A DNA stretch of 64,000 bases from Bacteroidales bacterium (GTDB lineage Bacteria; Bacteroidota; Bacteroidia; Bacteroidales; JAADGE01): positions 27,299 to 91,298 of the forward strand of contig JAIORQ010000024.1 of NCBI GenBank assembly GCA_021108035.1, written 5' to 3'. The first letter of the stretch is position 1; every line of letters starts with the position of its first letter. Below the pieces are notes generated by a model. That model saw only the letters and a list, made by a program, of their open reading frames with translations. It was not told the DNA's origin and ran no database searches. Below, piece after piece: positions 57,064 through 64,000 of this stretch. The translations under genes and the position numbers were made by a program.

Positions 57064-57807
57064 TTAAATAATTTTTGCTTCCTCATGAAGCAATCTTACC
57101 AATTCTTCAACATTTTCAGGATCAACCATTTTACATTGAGGTTTTGCTTCAGGTAAATAATGTTTGACAACTTCCGTCATATTGTTTTGCTCAACCGGTT
57201 CAACAACATCTAATTTCTTTCTTCTTGCCATCATAATACCTCTCATATTCGGAATTCTCGGTTCTAATGCAAATCCTTTTCCGGCACTTACTACAAACGG
57301 AAATGTCGCGTCAAGAACCTGTTTTCCTCCTTCAATTTCTTGCTCCATTTTAACTTTATCGCCGTCAATTTCAAATAAAGATGCTCCGGATACTGACGGT
57401 AAACCAATAAATTCAGCAATCATACCTTCAACTTGGCTGCCATTATAATCAATTGATTCTTTTCCGGTTACAATCACGTCATATTCTCCGTTTTTAAATA
57501 CTTCTGCAATTTGCTTTGCAACAAACACTGCATCAGCAGGTTCTGCATTTACCCTAACAGCTTCGTCAGCACCCATTGCTAATGCTTTTCTTAAAGTAGC
57601 TTCAGTTTCAACAGGTCCTACATTTACTGCCGTGATATGCACATCAGTACCGCTGTCTTTTATATCCAATAATCTGGTCAAAGCCAATTCCTCATACGGC
57701 CCAATAATGTATTGAATATCTGTAGTATCAAATTTCTTGTCATCATCAGTAAATCTGATTTTTGAAGTTGTGTCCGGAACATGTCCGATACAAACAAGTG
57801 CTTTCAT
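57064..57807 (-). CDS. etfB: Electron transfer flavoprotein beta subunit
   Basis: A 247-residue FixA/EtfB: ALVCIGHVPDTTSKIRF, YIIGPYEELALTRLLD, ALAMGADEAVRV, VIVTGKESIDYNGSQVEGM and GFALEPRIPNMRGIMMARRK. It binds a nucleotide and completes the Etf heterodimer with etfA, the next gene. Whether the complex is of the bifurcating kind cannot be told from these motifs alone. Confidence 0.96.
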   Translation of the reverse strand: MKALVCIGHVPDTTSKIRFTDDDKKFDTTDIQYIIGPYEELALTRLLDIKDSGTDVHITAVNVGPVETEATLRKALAMGADEAVRVNAEPADAVFVAKQIAEVFKNGEYDVIVTGKESIDYNGSQVEGMIAEFIGLPSVSGASLFEIDGDKVKMEQEIEGGKQVLDATFPFVVSAGKGFALEPRIPNMRGIMMARRKKLDVVEPVEQNNMTEVVKHYLPEAKPQCKMVDPENVEELVRLLHEEAKII

Positions 57808-57904
57808 ATCCTATTATTTTAATATATATATCTATAAATTTACTATACAAACATAAAGTTTTTTCTTAAATTTTCAAAACTTCAAAATTATAAATAATCT
57901 CCGT

Positions 57905-57951
57905 AAAATAAAAAACCGATTGCCATAATATGCCAAACGGTTTTTTATTTT
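57905..57951. terminator. Bidirectional terminator-like hairpin after pspA
   Basis: AAAATAAAAAACCG (57905-57918) and CGGTTTTTTATTTT (57938-57951) are a perfect 14-bp inverted repeat with a 19-base loop and T runs on either strand. The 18-bp word shared with 29804 follows directly. Confidence 0.7.
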
Positions 57952-58002
57952 GGTTCTACTGTTATTTTATTAAATAATAAATTAAATATTTTTTGGAACT
58001 CA

Positions 58003-58097
58003 ATGATATAATGCTGCAATGCTTAAATATTTTGCAATATTTTGCAATACTTTTTAATAGTTGGCTTTATTATTACAGCATTTAAGCATTATATCAT
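58003..58097. repeat. Inverted repeat in the pspA downstream region
   Basis: ATGATATAATGCT (58003-58015) and AGCATTATATCAT (58085-58097) are perfect 13-bp inverted repeats; AATGCTTAAAT and ATTTAAGCATT extend the pairing. Between them TTTTGCAATA is repeated. The gap 57808-58170 has no gene. Confidence 0.6.
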
Positions 58098-58170
58098 TTA
58101 AGCATTATTAATGTTCCGGTAAATTCACGGTAGTACCTTAATATTTTTATCAGTAAAGTTAAGTTAGAAT

Positions 58171-58890
58171 TTATTCAGTAATTGCAGTATCACCGCCTGC
58201 TAATTTTGCTTTCAATGCTTCCAGTGCTTCAGATCCGCTTCCTGAAGTATCTTCAAGAACACTGTCAATTTCATCATCAATACTTTGATTCTCAAAAGCA
58301 ATATCGGCATAAGATTCTGCCAATGCCTCATCTTGCTCAACTTTTTCTTTCATTCTTTCGAGCATTGCAACAGTACCGTCGGCATCTATATTTGCTAATT
58401 GCTTATTAACTGTTTTTGTAGCTTTGCTTACTTTTGCTCTTGCTTTAAGTGTTTTAGCTTCATTTTCCCATTGATTAATATATTTTTTCAAACGATCAAT
58501 TGTTGTGTCTAATTTAGCCACTTGTACATCATAAGTCTTTTGAGTTTTTAATGATGTTTGAAGATTTTGAGCTGCTTGTTCTTTTCCGTCAAGAGCAGCA
58601 GTTGCGAGACGATCAGCTTCGGCAGGTTCTATAGCTCCTTTCTCAGCACGTTTTATTAAAGCAATTGCTTTATTTTCGTATTCACTCATTTTGTTACGAT
58701 ACTTATTAGCATCATTTTTTGATCTGATAGCCAATGCCTTCACTTCTGCTAAAGCTTTTATACTTTCATCTAATTTCCCTTTCATGTCGCGAATACCTTG
58801 TTCGGTCATTTTTACAGGGTCTTCCAATTTATTAACAGCAGCATGTGCTTCAGCTTGTCCGATTTTAAATAATCTTTTAAAAAATGCCAT
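58171..58890 (-). CDS. pspA: PspA/IM30 family protein
   Basis: A 239-residue, almost wholly helical protein. An amphipathic start (MAFFKRLFKIGQAEAHAAVN) is followed by long coiled coils (KALAEVKALAIRSKNDANKY) and a Gly/Ser linker before a final helix (EALEALKAKLAG). PspA-type proteins bind membranes and form ESCRT-III-like rings that repair membrane stress. No psp regulators are near. The N-terminal helix would contact the inner membrane; the length is normal for the family. Confidence 0.92.
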   Translation of the reverse strand: MAFFKRLFKIGQAEAHAAVNKLEDPVKMTEQGIRDMKGKLDESIKALAEVKALAIRSKNDANKYRNKMSEYENKAIALIKRAEKGAIEPAEADRLATAALDGKEQAAQNLQTSLKTQKTYDVQVAKLDTTIDRLKKYINQWENEAKTLKARAKVSKATKTVNKQLANIDADGTVAMLERMKEKVEQDEALAESYADIAFENQSIDDEIDSVLEDTSGSGSEALEALKAKLAGGDTAITE

Positions 58891-58975
58891 CTTGTTTTGT
58901 TTTATTGTTTATAAATATTTTCTTCAAATATGATAAAAAAATATCGAATGCCAAAATTATTGGCATTAATTATTT

Positions 58976-61009
58976 TCAAAATTGAAAGGCAAGACTAAAA
59001 GTCATAAATCTACCTATACTCAACTGATCATAATATATTAAGTATCTGTTATCTAATAAATTTTGAACTGAAGCGGAAGCCTCAAGCCCGAATTCAAATA
59101 TTTTAATCAATTTCAAATTTAAAAGATATTGTTCGGGAATTATTTCTGTGTTGGCATCATTTAAATATTGCTCTGTTAAGTAATTAAATGAACTTAAAAA
59201 ATCTATAATTTTTGATTTGAAAATAATTCCTGCATTAAAAATCTGTTCCGGAGAATATGTTAACACTTTGCCTTCCAAATCTTTATTCTCTTCAAAATTA
59301 ATAATCATATTTTTTCCGTAGGTGTAGTTTATAAATGTTTTAAAAACTTTATTAAAGTCAATATTTAATGATGCCTCAGCTCCGTATAGTTCAACATCAG
59401 TTATGTTTTGCTTTATTACAATTGGTTTGTTACCAAAAATTAAGTCTCCGGTTTCTGTATAATACATAAAATCGTGACCTAAAGTATAATATGCAGTAAC
59501 AGATGCATTCCACTTCTTCCTTGTGAAACTTGAACCTAATTCGAAATTATTAATTTTTTCGGCTTGAAGATCCGGATTTGCAATCTTAAAACCACCTGCA
59601 ATAAAACCGGTTCTGGTTAAATCATCCAATGTAGGAGTTCTAAAACCACTCGAATATGATATATATGTTTTAAATCTGTCTTTTATATATTGTACAGATA
59701 ATTTCGGTGAAAATGTGTTCCAATTTTTTCCTGAAATATTAAATTGATAAGGGATTAAAAAATCAGAACTTTCAGTTTCATTTTCCAAAACAAATTCAGA
59801 TTTGCTTAATAAAATGTAATCATAATGAACAGCAACATTCAAAAAAAAGTTTTTTGCAAATTCAAAATCATCATAAATAAATGCCGAAATACAATTTACA
59901 TCTCCTAAATTTCTGATAATATCCGAAGATGTTTGATATTCATCGGCTCCGTTTACGAGTCCTTTTTTATAATCAAACCCACCCGAAAATACATTCATTT
60001 CAGTTCTATAAGTAATATTACCGATAAAACCAAGATCATTTCGAAATGAATTTACATAATATAAAGAATATGAATTTTTATATTTTTCTACAATTCTGAA
60101 ATAATGCTCATTTTGAAAGTATAAATTTATATTCCATTGAAAATTTCCTTTATTCCCGGAATATTTGCTCCTGAAAAAATGAGTATCATGATCTGCAGCA
60201 TTACCGATTTTATCAAATATTTTTACACCTTGTCCTCTTCTGTCATTATAATAATTATATGAAAGATCAATTTTGTTTTCCTTGTTTAATTTATATGAAT
60301 TTGATACATTCAAAGCAAACTCTTCTGACCATGCGGCAATATGAGTAGAATCTCTTAAACTGTCAGGTTGGCTTATATAGCCGTCACTTTTCCTGTAGAA
60401 AGAACTGACTTTATAATTCCAATTCTTATTTTGTAAAGGACTTCCTGAAAGATCAACTTCTGCAGAATAAGTATTATAGGTTCCGTATGACAATCTTGCT
60501 TTACCTGACAAAAATTTATCAGTAGATTCTTGAGTTATTATATTGATAATACCACCCATAGCATTCGATCCGTAAACAGATGAACCGGGACCCCTTAATA
60601 CTTCAATCTTATTAACTGATAAAGGATTGATTCTGTTCCAATTAACACCTCCAAGATCAGACTTATTTATAGGAACACCATCTTGCAACACCAGTATCCT
60701 TCCTTGTTCATTTCCGCCGAAACCTCTCATACTCACTTTACTCCCTCCAAACATTCCGAAGGGTCTGATAATATTTATGCCCGCCGTAGTTTTCAATAAG
60801 TCATCAACAGAATTAGCTGATGCTCTGTTTATTTCATCTTTGTTAAGAATTGAAACTGACGCCGGTAAATGTTTGATCTTTTGCTCAACCCTTCCGGCTG
60901 AAATAATAACTTCGCTTAACTTGATTGAACTTGAGTCTTTTTGTGCAAATAACAACACAGGAAAAACACTCAAAACAGTCAACAATACAAATGAAAAATT
61001 AATCTTCAT
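58976..61009 (-). CDS. TonB-dependent outer membrane receptor
   Basis: A 677-residue receptor. Signal peptide to about residue 22 (ending LFAQ), plug domain with HLPASVSILNKDEINRAS, MRGFGGNEQGRILVLQDGVP and EVLRGPGSSVYGSNAMGGII, then a 22-strand barrel ending in FMTFSLAFQF. No carboxypeptidase-like or SusD partner is present, so it resembles siderophore, heme or cobalamin receptors more than glycan ones. A 230-base structured leader precedes it, suggesting RNA-level control by its ligand. The substrate is undecided. Confidence 0.93.
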   Translation of the reverse strand: MKINFSFVLLTVLSVFPVLLFAQKDSSSIKLSEVIISAGRVEQKIKHLPASVSILNKDEINRASANSVDDLLKTTAGINIIRPFGMFGGSKVSMRGFGGNEQGRILVLQDGVPINKSDLGGVNWNRINPLSVNKIEVLRGPGSSVYGSNAMGGIINIITQESTDKFLSGKARLSYGTYNTYSAEVDLSGSPLQNKNWNYKVSSFYRKSDGYISQPDSLRDSTHIAAWSEEFALNVSNSYKLNKENKIDLSYNYYNDRRGQGVKIFDKIGNAADHDTHFFRSKYSGNKGNFQWNINLYFQNEHYFRIVEKYKNSYSLYYVNSFRNDLGFIGNITYRTEMNVFSGGFDYKKGLVNGADEYQTSSDIIRNLGDVNCISAFIYDDFEFAKNFFLNVAVHYDYILLSKSEFVLENETESSDFLIPYQFNISGKNWNTFSPKLSVQYIKDRFKTYISYSSGFRTPTLDDLTRTGFIAGGFKIANPDLQAEKINNFELGSSFTRKKWNASVTAYYTLGHDFMYYTETGDLIFGNKPIVIKQNITDVELYGAEASLNIDFNKVFKTFINYTYGKNMIINFEENKDLEGKVLTYSPEQIFNAGIIFKSKIIDFLSSFNYLTEQYLNDANTEIIPEQYLLNLKLIKIFEFGLEASASVQNLLDNRYLIYYDQLSIGRFMTFSLAFQF

Positions 61010-61243
61010 AATAATAATTTAAAGAGTTAATAAAAATTTGTAAGGAAACTGAGTTTGAATAAAGAGAGGGTATCCCGAAAACAGGATAACGAAAAAAATC
61101 GTACTTTTCACCTTTCCAATTCAGATAACTCACGTTATCCTCGGGAGGTAGGATCGTTTCCGATCAAACCCTTCGGTTAAAAAATCATAGCAGATGCCTT
61201 AGATCATTTAACTCGGAGAAAATCTATTTAAAGAACTTTTTGA
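61010..61243 (-). promoter_or_regulatory. Structured leader of the TonB receptor gene, candidate riboswitch
   Basis: In the minus-strand transcript, hairpins occur in this order: AACC-GAAG-GGTT (61178-61167), GATCG-GAAA-CGATC (61165-61152), then a long helix in which CCCGA plus GGATAACG (61145-61133) pair with CGTTATCC plus TCGGG (61091-61074) with one 5-base bulge. GATAAC-GTGA-GTTATC (61139-61124) is an alternative hairpin using the same bases as the long helix, so two exclusive folds exist. It matches no riboswitch class I know (no B12 box, TPP or SAM core). A -7 box TAAATTTG at 61249-61256 would give a leader of about 230 bases. Confidence 0.6.
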
Positions 61244-61306
61244 TAATGCAAATTTATTAAAAAATCATATAAGAAAAAATATTGTTCAGCAACTGTGATG
61301 CACAGA

Positions 61307-61747
61307 TCAACATTCGTCTTCTTTTCTCTTTATACTGAAAACACCTCTGCCTATTGCAATAATTTTTTCTTCATCATCGGGATGAAAAATTTTCATTTCT
61401 GAAACAATTGTACGTCTTCTTCTGCTGATAACCTCGCCAATTGCAATTATTTCTTTGGCTTTACCCGGGCGCAAATAATCAATACGCATATCAATTGTTG
61501 CCACATCATCTTCTTGGGATGTCATATATGTCATTGCAGCCGCCCCTCCGGCAGAATCAAGAGCTGTTGCCAAATATCCTCCGTGTAAACGTTTTGAACG
61601 AGGATCTCCGATAAATTCTTCCTTATACGGAAATAATAATTTAACATAACCGGCATCTAACTCAAGTACTTTCACTCCAATGAATTTTATCATAGGAATG
61701 TGATTTTCAAGCACTTCTTTAAATATTTTCTTTACTGAATTTGTCAT
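61307..61747 (-). CDS. PaaI-family hotdog thioesterase
   Basis: A 146-residue hotdog protein: KRLHGGYLATALDSAGGAAA with the HGG motif and the catalytic acid, then ATIDMRIDYLRPGKAKEII and RRTIVSEMKIFHPDDEE. It would hydrolyse acyl-CoA or aryl-CoA esters in the cytoplasm. Neighbouring menG suggests, but does not prove, a role near menaquinone synthesis (DHNA-CoA thioesterase). Its 3' end is followed by the structured receptor leader. Confidence 0.85.
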   Translation of the reverse strand: MTNSVKKIFKEVLENHIPMIKFIGVKVLELDAGYVKLLFPYKEEFIGDPRSKRLHGGYLATALDSAGGAAAMTYMTSQEDDVATIDMRIDYLRPGKAKEIIAIGEVISRRRRTIVSEMKIFHPDDEEKIIAIGRGVFSIKRKEDEC

Positions 61748-61815
61748 AGTAAACTATTATAAAATGATGAAGAAACCCCGAATCAATCACGAGACATTTT
61801 TGTTGTTAATATTTT

Positions 61816-61892
61816 TAGTGTGATAGTGTTTTTAACTATATATTTGTTTTTGTTTCTTGTTTTTGAATTTTTGCTAAAATACTATCACACTA
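61816..61892. repeat. Inverted repeat between menG and the thioesterase gene
   Basis: TAGTGTGATAGT (61816-61827) and ACTATCACACTA (61881-61892) are perfect 12-bp inverted repeats with a 53-base AT-rich loop and matching T/A flanks. No T run follows on the minus strand in the right place for a standard terminator. Confidence 0.6.
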
Positions 61893-61905
61893 TAAAACAA
61901 CCTGC

Positions 61906-62643
61906 TTATTTTTGACCGTAATATACAGAAGAAATTCCGAATGTAAATTTCTTTTCTTTAATATTTTTAAAACCTGCTTCTTTCATTTTATCAACAAATT
62001 TTTTTCCGTACGGAAACGCATCAACAGAGGCAGGCAGATAGGTATATGCTGACATGTCTTTGGAAAAAAGGCTTCCGACAGTCGGTAATATCCTTTTGAA
62101 ATAGAAGTTATAAAGTTGTTTTACCGGAAAATTTTCAGGACGAGAAAACTCAAGAACTACAACTTCTCCGCCGGGTTTCAATACTCTGTACATTTCATTT
62201 ATTCCCTTTTGAAGATTTTCAAAATTACGAACACCGAAAGCAACTGTAACTGCATCAAATGAATTATCTGGGAATTTTATATTTTCAGAATCACCTTCAA
62301 GGAACTCAATAATCTCTGACAATTTTTTCTTTTTTACTTTTTCCTCCCCTACTTTCAACATTCCGGTTGAAATATCTATACCAATAATCATTTTCGGTTT
62401 TAATCTTTTATATATTTCAACAGCAAAATCTCCGGTGCCGGTTGCGACATCAAGTATTTTTCCGGGTTTAGATTTTTCAAGTAAACGAATTGATTTTCTT
62501 CGCCAAATTTTATCAATATTCATTGATAAAAAATGATTCAAAAAATCATATTTGTAAGCGATATTGTCGAACATTTCGGCAACTTGCTTTTTTTTGCCTT
62601 TGTTTGAGTCTTTATATGGTGTTACTTTTTCTGAATTATTCAA
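61906..62643 (-). CDS. menG: Demethylmenaquinone methyltransferase
   Basis: A 245-residue SAM-dependent methyltransferase (UbiE/MenG) for the last step of menaquinone synthesis. KQVAEMFDNIAYKYDFLNHF, the SAM loop ILDVATGTGDFAVEI, VTVAFGVRNFENLQKGINEM and GEVVVLEFSRPENFPVK are family signatures. Because Bacteroidota use menaquinone, MenG is the better name. It works at the inner membrane. Confidence 0.95.
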   Translation of the reverse strand: MNNSEKVTPYKDSNKGKKKQVAEMFDNIAYKYDFLNHFLSMNIDKIWRRKSIRLLEKSKPGKILDVATGTGDFAVEIYKRLKPKMIIGIDISTGMLKVGEEKVKKKKLSEIIEFLEGDSENIKFPDNSFDAVTVAFGVRNFENLQKGINEMYRVLKPGGEVVVLEFSRPENFPVKQLYNFYFKRILPTVGSLFSKDMSAYTYLPASVDAFPYGKKFVDKMKEAGFKNIKEKKFTFGISSVYYGQK

Positions 62644-62664
62644 ACCAAAAAATTTGTTTAGATT

Positions 62665-63036
62665 TTATTTCGCTAACCAAAACCCAAAATACACAGCTGC
62701 CAGTCCAAGAAACAAGCTGAGACCGACATATAAAAAAGACAGCATAAATTGTTGTGATTGCAGGAAATTCATATTCTCAAGAGCAAAAGCAGAAAAGGTT
62801 GTAAAACCGCCGCAAAAACCAACAGCAAGAAATAACTTCCAATTCATTGAGATTACAGCTCCTTTTTCAGACATCCCAAGAATTAAACCAATTAAAAAAC
62901 TCCCGGCAATATTAACAAAAAAAGTTCCTATGGGATGTGAAGAATCAAATACCTTAAGCATCATTTGACCGGAACCGTATCGCATAACACTTCCCAAGAA
63001 TCCGCCGGCACCTATCAACAACATGTTTTGTAACAT
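62665..63036 (-). CDS. crcB: Fluoride efflux protein CrcB (FluC)
   Basis: A 123-residue protein with four membrane helices: LLIGAGGFLGSVMRYG, GTFFVNIAGSFLIGLIL, GFCGGFTTFSAFALE (the GGxTTFSxF signature) and the final FLYVGLSLFLGLAAVYFGFW. It is a dual-topology fluoride channel of the inner membrane. The frame is open to 63186, but the promoter at 63056-63086 and homology favour ATG 63036. With so short a leader there is no room for a fluoride riboswitch. Confidence 0.92.
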   Translation of the reverse strand: MLQNMLLIGAGGFLGSVMRYGSGQMMLKVFDSSHPIGTFFVNIAGSFLIGLILGMSEKGAVISMNWKLFLAVGFCGGFTTFSAFALENMNFLQSQQFMLSFLYVGLSLFLGLAAVYFGFWLAK

Positions 63037-63055
63037 ACTTCTTATTTTATCGGTG

Positions 63056-63086
63056 CAAATATAATAATTATCATAAATAGTCTCAA
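63056..63086 (-). promoter_or_regulatory. Promoter of crcB
   Basis: Minus strand: TTG (63084-63086), 20 bases, TATATTTG (63056-63063). Transcription would start near 63049, leaving a leader of about 13 bases. Confidence 0.65.
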
Positions 63087-63116
63087 TTTTAATATTTATC
63101 TTTATAAACCTTAATA

Positions 63117-63770
63117 ATGCAAAAAACATTGAAAATAACGGCAGATTACAGGGAAACACCGTCAGGAATACCCGACTTGCTTTCATCGGTTGAAAACGTT
63201 GAGTTGAAACTTGAAAATATGAAAGCAGGAGATTATTTTCTTAACAATATTTTGCTGATTGAAAGAAAATCAAAGGAAGATTTTGTGCAATCTTTAATGC
63301 AAAACCGGTTATTTGAACAATGCTTGAAATTGGTAAAAAATTCTAAACACAAACTATTTATAGTTGAAGGAAATCCATATAAAACGAATCATGAAATAAA
63401 ACCGGAAGCAATAAAAGGAGCTTTGTTATCTATAACGGTAAGTTGGCAAATACCTATGTTCTTTACTAAAAATGCAAAAGATACATCAAAACTCATATTA
63501 CTATCCGGAAACCAAATGCTTAAAACCGAAACTTCTGTAATACGCAAAGGTTATAAACCAAAAAGAGAAAAAAATTTGCAACTGTTTTTTTTACAAGGTT
63601 TACCTTTGGTGGGTCCCGGTCTTGCACTTCGTTTATCAGAACATTTCGGAAATATTGAAAAAATTATGAAAGCACCGGAAAAAGAATTACAAAAAATTTC
63701 GGGAATAGGTAAAGAAAAAGCTAAAAAAATTTATAGTTTTATAAGAGAAAATAAGTTCTCTGAAATATAG
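63117..63770 (+). CDS. ERCC4-type (XPF-like) nuclease with HhH domain
   Basis: A 217-residue DNA repair nuclease. The ERCC4 fold has ITADYRETPSG, Asp39 in KAGDYFL and the catalytic LLIERKSKEDF (Glu49, Lys51). The C-terminal 60 residues are a tandem helix-hairpin-helix (GLPLVGPGLALRLSEHFGN, then ISGIGKEKAKKIYSFI) that grips DNA. In archaea and eukaryotes XPF/Mus81 cut 3' flaps and branched DNA; bacterial members are small and stand alone like this one. It is divergent from crcB with an 80-base gap. Confidence 0.88.
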   Translation: MQKTLKITADYRETPSGIPDLLSSVENVELKLENMKAGDYFLNNILLIERKSKEDFVQSLMQNRLFEQCLKLVKNSKHKLFIVEGNPYKTNHEIKPEAIKGALLSITVSWQIPMFFTKNAKDTSKLILLSGNQMLKTETSVIRKGYKPKREKNLQLFFLQGLPLVGPGLALRLSEHFGNIEKIMKAPEKELQKISGIGKEKAKKIYSFIRENKFSEI

Positions 63771-63840
63771 CGAGTATGGAATTGTAACGAAATAAGCTGT
63801 TCTTTTAAAAGGAATAACATTATCATAACCGTATTCAATA

Positions 63841-64000
63841 TCATCTTTTATTGAGTATCTTTTCTAAATCTTCTTTTAATTCAGGGATATATTTTTCAAC
63901 AGTATTCCAAACAGCCCATATATCAACTCCCATATAATCATGAATGGCTTTAGTTTAAAATGGCGATGTTTTGTTATTGTAAATATTTTTGACAGCATAT
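63841..64000 (-). pseudogene. HepT-like toxin remnant, cut by the window edge
   Basis: The minus strand from about 63954 to a TGA at 63841 reads TKAIHDYMGVDIWAVWNTVE and KYIPELKEDLEKILNKR, the C-terminal end of HepT/DUF86 proteins (HDYxGVD, then W and P-L motifs). A TAA at 63955-63957 lies just before it in frame, and the codons beyond do not look like HepT, so it seems broken. The gene would continue past the right edge. Confidence 0.55.

Noticed and set aside
62665..63036. Fluoride riboswitch before crcB
   Set aside because: The predicted leader is only about 13 bases and no matching motif is present.
63037..63186. N-terminal extension of crcB overlapping the nuclease gene
   Set aside because: CrcB family proteins start at the first membrane helix, and the promoter lies inside this extension.

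Overview
The window looks like a chromosomal segment of an AT-rich (about one third GC by eye) member of the Bacteroidota, probably uncultured and near the Bacteroidales. Several signs agree: two proteins carry a type IX secretion (T9SS) C-terminal sorting domain; promoters fit the Bacteroidota form TTG-N17-20-TAnnTTTG rather than -35/-10; Shine-Dalgarno sequences are largely absent; and it carries an EF-G paralogue with degenerate GTPase motifs, an RprXY-like two-component pair, many lipoproteins with short lipoboxes, and a large 2-hydroxyacyl-CoA dehydratase-activase protein. The activase and the Etf pair suggest an anaerobic or fermentative lifestyle, but that is inference.

Layout. 1-2420: a cut-off gene and a small gene sharing a roadblock/LC7-like domain, then a membrane glycosyltransferase. 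2506-3972: a T9SS cargo protein. 4205-21438: one long minus-strand translation cluster reading rpsL-rpsG-fusA-rpsJ-rplC-rplD-rplW-rplB-rpsS-rplV-rpsC-rplP-rpmC-rpsQ-rplN-rplX-rplE-rpsN-rpsH-rplF-rplR-rpsE-rpmD-rplO-secY-infA-rpmJ-rpsM-rpsK-rpsD-rpoA-rplQ, with a good promoter before rpsL and a strong terminator after rplQ. Divergent from it is the EF-G paralogue. 24.0-31.9 kb: a PIN toxin-antitoxin pair, an LptF/G permease, enolase, rprY/rprX, tgt and a rhomboid protease. 32.4-38.4 kb: two tandem outer-membrane barrel genes and the 1419-residue activase. 39-44.2 kb: a TPR histidine kinase, a radical SAM protein and three isolated single-gene units with palindromic spacers. 44.6-51 kb: a nested palindromic repeat, panB, an FKBP lipoprotein and a receiver-receiver-PPDK-like protein behind a promoter plus terminator. 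51-64 kb: arfB, comB, a YafQ toxin-antitoxin pair, kdsC, a second T9SS protein, etfBA, pspA, a TonB receptor with a structured leader, menG, crcB and an ERCC4 nuclease.

Themes. (1) Core translation machinery is intact and ordered as usual. (2) Toxin-antitoxin genes are scattered: two intact pairs (VapC-like, YafQ-like) and three broken remnants (DUF433, HicB, HepT-like), the first two being otherwise readable antitoxins interrupted by a single stop codon. (3) Intergenic DNA is rich in dispersed non-coding elements: three copies of a roughly 130-bp element with terminal inverted repeats, a 262-bp multi-hairpin element, and locus-specific short-word repeats. (4) The best candidates for undescribed regulation are the structured leader of the TonB receptor gene (about 61.01-61.24 kb) and the short promoter-to-terminator transcription unit at about 48.0-48.1 kb. 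No rRNA, tRNA, CRISPR array, integrase or autonomous transposase gene was seen.
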